Positions 56,221 to 64,000 of a DNA stretch of 64,000 nucleotides are shown piece by piece. The notes under the pieces were generated by a model, which made no database searches, was not told where the DNA came from, and saw only the letters and a list, made by a program, of their open reading frames with translations. The translations under genes and the position numbers were made by a program. The stretch is from Hirsutella rhossiliensis (Eukaryota > Ascomycota > Sordariomycetes > Hypocreales > Ophiocordycipitaceae). The stretch spans positions 2,418,001 through 2,482,000 of the forward strand of contig NW_025408674.1 in NCBI RefSeq assembly GCF_020360975.1, read 5' to 3'. Within the stretch, counting starts at the first letter, position 1. Every line of letters starts with the position of its first letter.

Positions 56221-57068
56221 GATGTCGGATCCTGGCTGTATGGATGGCTTCAGCTCGTTTGCGAGAAACCAACGTGGGAAGAGATTCGACGAAGAAAGGG
56301 TATGCAAGAAGACGACGACGACGAAGTACAGCAACAAGCCAAAGCGAAAAGGGCGCACGGCTGCTTTATTAAGAAATCAAATACAACACCCGCTCCCGCT
56401 CCCTCCCGAGACCAGCTTGCAAAGGCAGCATCGCCGTCGCACAACTGACTAAGGCCTCATGTGTCTGCCCCTCTCGCTCTCGGCTTCCCCCACGGCGGAA
56501 TGCAAGAAGCTTCGGCTCGGAGCTGGCGGCGGGGCGAGGGGGCCGACAGTAGCCGCCAGGTCCCGGCCGGCCTCCTGACACAACTGGTTCCGCACGGCTC
56601 CCCTGCTGCCACGATTAGAAACAGCCGGCGAAACATGAAAATGCCAAGACGGGTGGCCTTTGCCCGTACAAGTAGATGCGCCTCAACCCCTGACGAATCT
56701 CCCATGGCGTAGTCGATGGAAAAACTACAAACTCTGCGGGAACGCCGACACGGCAGATTGCGTCAGAAGTCGACTTCGGCTGCAAAGCAGAGCGAGCACT
56801 TCCCCGACTCTGCAGCACAGGGCCAGCCCTCAACGTCCCCCTCTCGCCGTGGCCCATCTACAGTCAAACATATAGAGACACCACAGTCGGCACTGGGCGG
56901 GATTGCACGTACAACTGGGCGACGCCTTGGCCGTCGCCCAGTGAATTGAGGACCCAGCCGAGAGACTATCTAGTCGCAATATCTCCGGCGCCGACTCGCC
57001 ACGAATCAAGCGAAGCCAATCGAGTTGAAGGAAGTACTGTAACAGATACCGGGGTTACAAGGCCAAGC
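56221..57068. other. Intergenic region upstream of homogentisate dioxygenase
   Basis: It holds the promoter of the dioxygenase and the 3' flank of the next minus-strand gene. No further gene or repeat is seen. Confidence 0.45.
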
Positions 57069-57817
57069 TTACTCCTCTTCCTTCTTGTTCTTCTTCTTCT
57101 TACCGCCGCCACCAGAGCCTCCTGTGCTCGGCTGCTTTTGGAGGTGGACAACCAACCGCGTCCACGACTCCTCCTTGTCCCACTCGAACCCCGCCAGATA
57201 TGCGCTGTCCAGCTCGTCGTCGGCCTAATGTCAGGTGTCAGCCGGTGAACCCAATGGCCCACGTACGAGACGGCCGATGCTTACTCTCTTCTTGAACGCC
57301 TTGTGGATGGCATCCAATGCGTCCTTAATTGTGACCCCCTTGAGGTTTCTTGCCGTCACCTCCATTCCTAGGGGGAAATGCAGGTCGATCTTCTTGACAG
57401 GCGGCTTCGTCAGGGGAAGCCTGAGCATGCTGGGATCGTCAACTGTCATGGAACTGGTGTTGATTTTCCTGTTGGGCCGTCATTGTCAGTGTCGGCTTGT
57501 GAGAAGCAGCGGAGACTGAGCATGACGATTGCCGGCCACTTACCAGCCCGTTTTTTGCGTCTCGATAGCAATTTCTAGCTCAATCCCTTCCTTTTCTGCA
57601 CCGCGGTCCACGGGTCAGCATTGTCCACCTTGGCTAAAACAGATGCCAGAAACATGTTGACGGAAAGAGTGCATGTCGGTCAGGAGAGCTCACCTAGGTC
57701 GTTGATGTTCTTGACACCTGGCGCGCTGGAGCTTTGCCTCCTATGGCCCTTCTCCTTGGGCGGCGACGATGACAAGCCTTGGACGGCGGAGTCGACCTTG
57801 GTGAGCGGTTCAGACAT
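57069..57817 (-). CDS. Small DUF6699-like protein
   Basis: Four exons: 57817-57694, 57595-57544, 57468-57285 and 57224-57069, giving 171 residues. Introns are 98, 75 and 60 bases. Junctions restore NINDLE|KEGIELEI, QKTGW|KINTSS and AFKKR|ADDELDSA. The start is MSEPLTKVDSAVQG. The body has LPLTKPPVKKIDLHFPLG, followed by LKGVTIKDALDAIHKAF, and the tail is Gly-Lys-Glu rich (GGGGKKKNKKEEE). The pattern (LTKPP..hydrophobic strand..GVTIKDALDAIHKAF) resembles the DUF6699 family common in fungi, of unknown function; that assignment is by pattern only. Four exons in a 0.75 kb gene is the highest intron density in the window. Confidence 0.8.
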
Positions 57818-60098
57818 GGTGCGAGGATCTTGTTGCACACGAGCGAGAGGCGGCGTGCTGGCTAGGTGAAGCTTTGTGTTAGCTCGAGTCGACGACTGAT
57901 TTGAGTGATGAGCCAACCTTTGAGGGATGGAAGCTGGAAGCTTGTATAGATATGTGAGCCGAAACAAGGCTGTTGCTGATGGATGATGGAAGCTGAGAGA
58001 AGAGGAGAAGGAAAAGGAGAAGGAAGGGGAGGAAGAGGCGGGGGCGAGAAGAGGGGGGACGGCCTGTTATCCGTGGCCGGAGCAGGTGCCTGAGGTGTTC
58101 AGCAGAGAGCATGAAGGAAGGTACGAGGTAGGTAGCTTGGCCCCTTTCGCTTTCGTCAGACTGGGCGGGGTAAGTGCCACCCAGTGTCCACGACTGCCGT
58201 TGACTCTATGATCGCGTGACGGCATGTGTATTCGCGCGTATAGGTACCTCGATGCTTGGCTCGAGGGGCGATGGGGGCAGGTATGCGTACCGCGAGGCAC
58301 GGAGAGGGCAAAGGTATCGACTACTGCCCCGTAGCGGGATACTTCATGCTCCGTGCCTGACGTACCATGGATGCGTGCTTCTGTGGACTAAGCTGGACGC
58401 CCGCCTTTGCAGACCTCCCAGCCGGTCCTCGGAGGGTCCAAGAGTGAGACCCGGGCTGCCCGCGCGGTCCCTCAAGAGCTTAGCGTCCCTCCTGCAGGAC
58501 CACTGGCATCCGGGGTAAAAACCTGGGGAACCACGCCAGTGACCCACTGCAATGAGCCTGCTTGGAGACGAGCGTTTGGCCATGGACAAGGCGACAAAAG
58601 GAGAGGGATTGAATGGAGGATGGCTCGACGCCTTCAGGCATGGTGTACTGCGCTGTACAGTGCATCCATGTTGCACTACGCGCGCAGGTGTAGGAATGGC
58701 GTGGTGGTGGAAACTCAGTGCCACCCCTCCCTCCTCTACGGAGACTTTGACCTGAACATGCCATCTAACCTGCACTGTACTGTGCTGTACTGACTGCGCC
58801 AGGACAAGCCTGGCCGTCAGGTGACCCGAGTGGGCGTCTGTGCTCGGTGGGAACGGTTGGGAGCTGCTGAGACGTCTATAAACACTCCGAGGCAGACCCC
58901 AATGGGGGCTGTCGATTGGCTTCTCGTCCAATGACTGTTTGCGTGAATATTGCGCTCTGTAGGTGCATGGCTGTTTGTCGACCAACACGTTCGTCATCAA
59001 CGCTCTTCCATGTCCGGCGCTCATGGAGCCCGGTATGACGATGCTGTCGCCCCGCGCGCCAACGGCAGCTAATGGCCGAGCGGGGCCTAGCAGGCGGAGA
59101 CAGCGGGCCCCGAGCAGGCCATCGACAGGCTGATTTCCCGCAGCAAATCGCCTGACCCGAGAGCGCCTTGTCCCAGGTACCGTACAGTACCTACACAAGG
59201 ACAAGGAGCACGAGCTGACTCGCATCGGCGTGTTTTCTACCTTTGGCAATATACTTTTGACCCTGGCAACCGTTTCTTCGTTCACGAAGAGCTTCAGTGC
59301 CAATGGGAAGCTTACATGGGTGCACAACCACGTGCAGTGACATGTTGCTGTGCCTGACAGCAGCAAAAGTGGCATGATGCAGCACAGTGCTTGCTGGACT
59401 GTACTTGAGCCTGGAACAACGAGATACCTGTACTCGGTACCTGCCTCGGTAGATATTGCAGGAGAACGAAGGCAGGGCAGGTACCATGGGCATGCTGGCA
59501 TCAACGTCTCATCGAGGCCATCTCAACACGCCCTCAACGCTTCCCATCTCTTGCTCGCGACACCTTGGAGCACGCCCGAGAGCCCAGGTGTCCGTCTCCT
59601 CCCCCGTGGGCTCGAGCGTGATCGAATCACTTGGACGACCCGACGACGACACGCCCGACAAGACGCGATGCCTCGGCCTCCGAGTCCGCCGTCGGCCAGC
59701 AGTCTGCGCAAAACATGCCCTCACGCTTCGCCATCAGGGTCAATGCCCTCACTTCTCGATGCCGGTGACGACGCAAATGCCTGATCCGGTCTTCTGTGCG
59801 CGCGGCACTAGACGCATGGCCCTCCTGGCCAAGAATGCTTGTTGCGAAACGAGAGCGCCTGTCTCTACCAGGCCAAGTTTTTTTGGGTTCGCCCTGTCGT
59901 TCCTCCTATTCCTCATCCAGCACAAGCCCGCCGCCCTTGGATCTCGGGCCCTCTTTGTCAGCGGGACGCGCAATACATGGATACGTGCAACGTCAGCTCT
60001 CGCCTCTACTTGGTCCGACGAAATGAGTACAGATAGATGGCTGCCCATTGCTTCTCTTCTCGACGATTCACAAATGCTGCCCTCCATGACGATAAGAC
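57818..60098. other. Intergenic region between divergent genes
   Basis: This 2.3 kb has only overlapping domain-free frames. GTACAGTAC-type sequences are frequent (58655, 58775, 59180). The minus strand just above 57818 is CT-rich, as in a leader. Confidence 0.45.
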
Positions 60099-61457
60099 AT
60101 GCCACCGCGGCCTGGCCTGCCTGACACCGTCGGGACTTCAGGGGTATCGCAATCCTTGGCCCTCAAGCCGCCCCTGCCTCCAACCTTTCCCACGCGCCTC
60201 GCCCAGCAAGCCAGACCCATCGAGCTTCAGCTCCCGCCCCTCATCGCCGGCGCCCTGCCCGCAGCATTTGCCAAGACCGTGGCCCATGCCCTCGACAACG
60301 CCCTCTTCACCCACTACTACCGTGGCGACCAGGACGTCCAGCTAAATCTCGACCGTGTCGTTGACCGCATCCTCGTTAATTTCACCAGACGGCTCTGGCA
60401 TGAGCTGTACTACTTCTACCACCAAGCCTCCGATGCCGAGCACTCTCGCCAGGTCGCTTTGCTGTTCGAGGGCCCCATCCGCCAGATCGTCCTCGTTCTC
60501 AACGGTCCCGAGACGGCAAAGTGCCTCCTCGACCTTTTGGCCCCGGGCTTATCTCGGCGGCAGTCGACGTGGTCGTCCAGTGCCCGAGGCATAGATTTGC
60601 CGCTGGCCTTGCAGCTTCTCTGTGGCTACCTGCACAGGGAGAGACCGGCGCAGTTTCCCGGAGAGCCGCCCGACCAAGTCGCCCGTCTTCTTCACTCCAG
60701 AATCCTCACCGGCAACGCTTCGGCCAATCTCATCTCTGAAATTCGGACCGTTCTCTTGTCTTCGCATCATGTTCAGATGCATACTGCCGAGTCAGCCATC
60801 TGGAGTATCCTCCTCGTCAAGTGCCCCCGACCTCCCCCCGCCGATGGCTTTCGCGCCCTCCAGTTCAAGTACGCATGTCAATTGTTCGGGCCAATGGATG
60901 GCATAGGCGACCCGGAACTGGTCCGCATTGGCTCACTGCCCGCACTCACGGGAACTGCCGACGAATGCGTGTGCACGACTGTTTCCGACTATGTCAGCCA
61001 TGTATGGCCGCAATGCGGCTTGAGTGTCTTGCATTGTCTCGAAGAGGCAGTGAGCAGCGCCTCACTTTCGGTCCACGGTCAAAGCCGGTCAGGAGTTGCT
61101 GTGTGGGATGGTGCAGACGAGGACCGCTCCACCTGCTCGGGACTTCGGCTCATTCATGTTGAGATAGAAGAGACGGAGATTCGGATGAGCGTGTCTGCGC
61201 GGATCCCTGCCATGATACAGGTATTCCAACAGATGAGCTGGACCTTTGCGACGCTCAGCGCCTCGCCATTTCCCGGCATGCTCTCTGAGTGTGCCGTCGA
61301 CATCTCCAACTGGACTCACGACAACGACTCGGCACATGTCAACTGTGTCCTGTCACACAGGCCCGTCGCGCACGACGCCTGCCTCCCCTGGCTGCGACAG
61401 ATGCAAGGCGCGGCGATTGCCAGTGGGTTTCCCATTCAAGGCCTGCCGACGCAATAA
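60099..61457 (+). CDS. Protein of unknown function
   Basis: An intronless frame of 452 codons starts at ATG 60099 (MPPRPGLPDTVG). The composition is protein-like and not low-complexity. The first 35 residues are Pro-rich, then an all-helical region begins (LIAGALPAAFAKTVAHALDN; RVVDRILVNFTRRLWHELYYFY; LLDLLAPGL; LALQLLCGYLHRERP). The C-terminal part is mixed alpha/beta (VWPQCGLSVLHCLEEAVSSA; LRLIHVEIEETEIRMSVSAR; MIQVFQQMSWTFATLSASPF). I do not recognise the family. No signal peptide or membrane helix is evident. A DNA or protein search is needed to say whether it is conserved; the even codon pattern and length argue that it is a real gene. Confidence 0.7.
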   Translation: MPPRPGLPDTVGTSGVSQSLALKPPLPPTFPTRLAQQARPIELQLPPLIAGALPAAFAKTVAHALDNALFTHYYRGDQDVQLNLDRVVDRILVNFTRRLWHELYYFYHQASDAEHSRQVALLFEGPIRQIVLVLNGPETAKCLLDLLAPGLSRRQSTWSSSARGIDLPLALQLLCGYLHRERPAQFPGEPPDQVARLLHSRILTGNASANLISEIRTVLLSSHHVQMHTAESAIWSILLVKCPRPPPADGFRALQFKYACQLFGPMDGIGDPELVRIGSLPALTGTADECVCTTVSDYVSHVWPQCGLSVLHCLEEAVSSASLSVHGQSRSGVAVWDGADEDRSTCSGLRLIHVEIEETEIRMSVSARIPAMIQVFQQMSWTFATLSASPFPGMLSECAVDISNWTHDNDSAHVNCVLSHRPVAHDACLPWLRQMQGAAIASGFPIQGLPTQ

Positions 61458-62712
61458 GTACTATAGATGACGGGCATGCGCGGGTTGAGCGCGCAATGCT
61501 GGTTCCATTCTCCCTTTCTGGGCTGAATTTGGGTTGGTCTTGAAGTCTTGTGGCTGCTGTAATGATAATGATACCCGCGCATAATGAATCTTGGATTCTT
61601 TGGTCCATCTACTTTGTCAAGAGTCTTGGCGTTTACATCTGTTGCCGTCAAGCATCCTTGCCCTTGACGCCTGGGTCGAAATCTAAAGTTGGCTGACGGC
61701 AGATCTAGGACGCTGTACGTACAGTTGTTCCTTTGCCTAACACGTCGCCGCAGAACCGAGGTAATTAATCATCCCTCGTTCCTGTTGGCGCCAAGGCCCC
61801 TAACTGAAGTGGCTCCAGACCGGTGCCAAGGCTCGGCGGCGATACAGCCGCTCGTGGTGCCGGTGTGGAGTGCGGGAACCCCGGCCGGTACTGGAGGCCC
61901 AGTTGCATCGCGGGCGCGGGCCGGTGTCACGCCCCACTCTAGGCGGCCCGGCCAGACGACGAAGGGCGCGGCCGGGACGGTGGATGAAGTTGGGGGATGA
62001 GCCCCTTGTTTCTCTTTTTCTCACAACGTCGAGATAAAAGATTGATCGGCTTGAGATGTGGTTGCGCCCGGGTTGGTGCGAAGATGGAACAGGCGGTGGT
62101 TCTCAAGGGCAACGTCGATGGCCGGCGCGGCGACCTCGCTCGGTGCCGCGCGACGGTCGTTGGCAACGCGGCGCGCAGCCACTGTTTTCGTCTCCGGGTG
62201 TGCGTTGCTAGGGCTTGGAAATTGGATGGAAGAGTGTCCGCGGTGCAGCGCGTGAGGCCCAGGGGAAACACGGAGACGCGAGAACGCGCCTCGAGGGTTG
62301 CCAAGTGCAACCGCCCCGGCACTTGAACGAGTTCTGTGCGCACTGCATCTCTCTCTCTCTCTCTCTCCATCTCCCTCTCTCCCCTACTCAGGCATTTCTC
62401 CTCTTCTGTTGCACGTCAACACTTGCCTCGATCCAAACCCTCCTCAAACAAGAGCAGCCCAACGCTCTACATCCATTTCTTTACACCCTCGTCTCAAGCA
62501 TCGGGCTGCCTGGACCGCGACTTCTACCCTGAGCCATATTTAACCTTTGTTTACTTCTTCTTCAGAGGCAAGGTGAGGAGGATATGAGAATCCGCCTCTG
62601 AGGACCTCTGTTTCTCGCCTACCACATCGCCTTGCATTCTGCCACAGCAAGACGTAGTCAGTCGTTTCGCTCTGCCCACAAGGTTCTTCCCCCTGCACTA
62701 CTCAACTTCACC
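61458..62712. other. Intergenic region and leader of the right-edge gene
   Basis: The forward strand is CT-rich from about 62340 to 62540, including (TC)9 at about 62347-62365. No gene is supported before 62713. Confidence 0.45.
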
Positions 62713-64000
62713 ATGGACCCGCCAATGGGGCTCCCAAGCCTGGGGCCCAAGTCCCCAGGCCAAGGTGTTGAAAGCCCCGGCAAACAGCATCAGCCTAAGT
62801 CTTTGACCCCAAGGCGCGTAGCCAAGGTGAAAGAGACCCCGGGCCTGGTGGCATTGCTCTCTCCTGGCGGCGGCGGCAGCAGCAACGACGTCAATGCAAA
62901 GGCGACCCTGACGGTTACGAACAAGGACGGGGAGAAGATGAAGAATGGGGAGGGAACAGCCAAAGCAGATGAGATGGGGACCAAGCCGGGGCAAGCCCAC
63001 GGCCCTGGCCATTCGGCCGCTATCGAGGCAGAGAAGATCTCGACTCCAGTGAGGTTGCCCCCCCGTCGTCGCGGCGGCAAGAGCGGCAAGAGGTCGAAGA
63101 AGACTCGGGCTAAAAATAGGAAGAAGAGGGCGTGGAACCGCAGCGTCCACAGCCTTCCTCAATCGCCCGCGGTTAAGGCGAAGCGAGACTCTGCTCCGGC
63201 GACACTGCCCCCCGGGGGTAAGGACGGCGGCGGCAGCAGCAGCAAGGCAAAGAAAACGCCGACAAAGAGCAAGATTGACGAGGCGAAGAAGAAGAATGAG
63301 GACAGGGACAAGGGCAAGACGGGGATCAGCTCGGAGCAGATCCGCGGCCTCAAACCATCGCTCGCCACCAAGGCAGACCGAGACTCGGCTCCAGCGGGAC
63401 TCACTCCCCAATACCGCGATGGCGACAAGGCCAATGCAACGACGGCGACGAAGAAGAATGCGGAAACCGTCAAAGCGGCGGAGTCGCTTTCCGAGCAGGT
63501 CCGCAACCTCGAGGAGCAAGAGGCGCGCCAGCGCAAGGGCAAGAAAGTCCTCGCCGCCGAGAACCGCCGCCTGGGCAGGGAAATATCCGATCTCAAGCTC
63601 GACTACGCCAGCGTGCTCTCGACGGTCAACCGCCTCGAGGCCATGAACCACTCGCTGCACTCGATCCGCGACCAGACAGCCGATAAGCTCGACGCGGCCA
63701 ACGAGGCGCTGCAGGTGGAGCGCGCGCGCGCCGACGGCCTCGCCGTCGATGTCAAGAGAGAGCGCGAGGCGTACGCGCTGCTCGTCGAGCGGGAGAAGCG
63801 CGGCACGTTTGAGCTGCGCAAGTTCCGCACCGCCCTCGCCGCCGCCTTCAAGTTGCTGCCGTCGCTCGAGGACCAGGTCTCGTTCCGTGGGCTTGTGGAG
63901 CGGACGGAGCGCCATCTGCGTGAAAAGATGGCGGGGGAGGGCGCGGGGAAGGGCACTTCTCTTGTCCCGGGCGATAAGTCGGCGCGTGCGTTGAAGAGCA
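62713..64000 (+). CDS. Lysine-rich coiled-coil protein with degenerate internal repeats (partial, runs off the edge)
   Basis: A forward frame starts at ATG 62713 (TTCACCATGGACC) and stays open for 429 codons to the window edge; the C-terminus is missing. Residues 1-260 are Lys/Gly/Ser/Pro-rich with three diverged units: KVKETPGLVALLSPGGGG (38), KAKRDSAPATLPPGGKDGG (155) and KADRDSAPAGLTPQYRDG (220). Each is followed by Lys-rich helices and, in the second and third, SEQIRGL or SEQVRNL. A strongly basic patch RRRGGKSGKRSKKTRAKNRK (118-137) looks like a nuclear localisation signal. Residues about 258-365 are a heptad-like coiled coil (VRNLEEQEARQRKGKKVLAA). The minus-strand frame over this region is a shadow. 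The family is not recognised. Confidence 0.75.
   Translation, partial: MDPPMGLPSLGPKSPGQGVESPGKQHQPKSLTPRRVAKVKETPGLVALLSPGGGGSSNDVNAKATLTVTNKDGEKMKNGEGTAKADEMGTKPGQAHGPGHSAAIEAEKISTPVRLPPRRRGGKSGKRSKKTRAKNRKKRAWNRSVHSLPQSPAVKAKRDSAPATLPPGGKDGGGSSSKAKKTPTKSKIDEAKKKNEDRDKGKTGISSEQIRGLKPSLATKADRDSAPAGLTPQYRDGDKANATTATKKNAETVKAAESLSEQVRNLEEQEARQRKGKKVLAAENRRLGREISDLKLDYASVLSTVNRLEAMNHSLHSIRDQTADKLDAANEALQVERARADGLAVDVKREREAYALLVEREKRGTFELRKFRTALAAAFKLLPSLEDQVSFRGLVERTERHLREKMAGEGAGKGTSLVPGDKSARALKS

Noticed and set aside
58344..59504. 386-codon minus-strand frame
   Set aside because: It has no recognisable domain, an irregular composition, and short repeated GTACAGTAC-type DNA within it. It may be tested with transcripts but is not supported now.
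62698..63915. 405-codon minus-strand frame at the right edge
   Set aside because: Its Leu/Arg-rich product is the antisense of the Lys/Glu coiled coil. The forward frame has a good ATG context and a CT-rich leader.
1..64000. CRISPR arrays, phage or bacterial defence systems, rRNA, intact transposons
   Set aside because: No regular spacer-repeat arrays, terminal repeats with transposase or reverse-transcriptase motifs, or rRNA-like segments were seen. The genome is fungal.

Overview
This is a 64 kb window of nuclear DNA from a filamentous ascomycete, most likely a sordariomycete and perhaps Hypocreales. The evidence is short introns (about 50-160 bases) with GT..AG ends and CTRAC-type branch points, GC-rich coding DNA, pyrimidine-rich leaders, and clear orthologues of fungal genes (SAM50, UBC6, NMNAT, homogentisate dioxygenase, a PDR-type ABC transporter). 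There is no sign of operons, CRISPR, rRNA or prokaryotic mobile elements, and I found no convincing tRNA. Exon structures were assembled by hand from splice signals and reading-frame continuity; total lengths are multiples of three in every spliced model.

Left part (1-13.3 kb): the tail of an acidic protein; an LRRC40-like leucine-rich-repeat protein; a coiled-coil protein of unknown function; a secreted CAP/SCP-domain protein with four 42-residue tandem repeats (minus strand); and an intronless thiolase. Middle-left (14-21.8 kb): a secreted five-exon tyrosinase (minus), a badly degraded cytochrome P450 pseudogene, a microsatellite-rich stretch, and a 34-residue cysteine-rich microprotein behind a long CT-rich leader.

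Centre (23-43 kb): a 1089-residue low-complexity protein (minus), a 7.2 kb stretch with no gene I can support, a full-size PDR/ABCG transporter (minus, three exons, 1516 residues), a long upstream region, and SAM50 (minus), which is divergent from UBC6. Right part (43-64 kb): UBC6, a BTB-like protein, NMN adenylyltransferase (minus), a TMEM135/PMP52-like membrane protein convergent with homogentisate 1,2-dioxygenase, a small DUF6699-like protein with four exons, an intronless protein of unknown function, and a lysine-rich coiled-coil protein running off the right edge.

Most genes are unrelated housekeeping genes in ordinary fungal order: mitochondrial outer-membrane biogenesis, ER-linked ubiquitylation, NAD synthesis, tyrosine catabolism. 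The accessory part is 7-22 kb (repeat-bearing CAP protein, thiolase, tyrosinase, dead P450, microprotein). No biosynthetic backbone gene is present, so a secondary-metabolite cluster is not supported. The most interesting leads are the CAP repeat protein, the cysteine-rich microprotein, the P450 relic beside the tyrosinase, and recurrent TACCTAAGGTA-type islands in the intergenic DNA.
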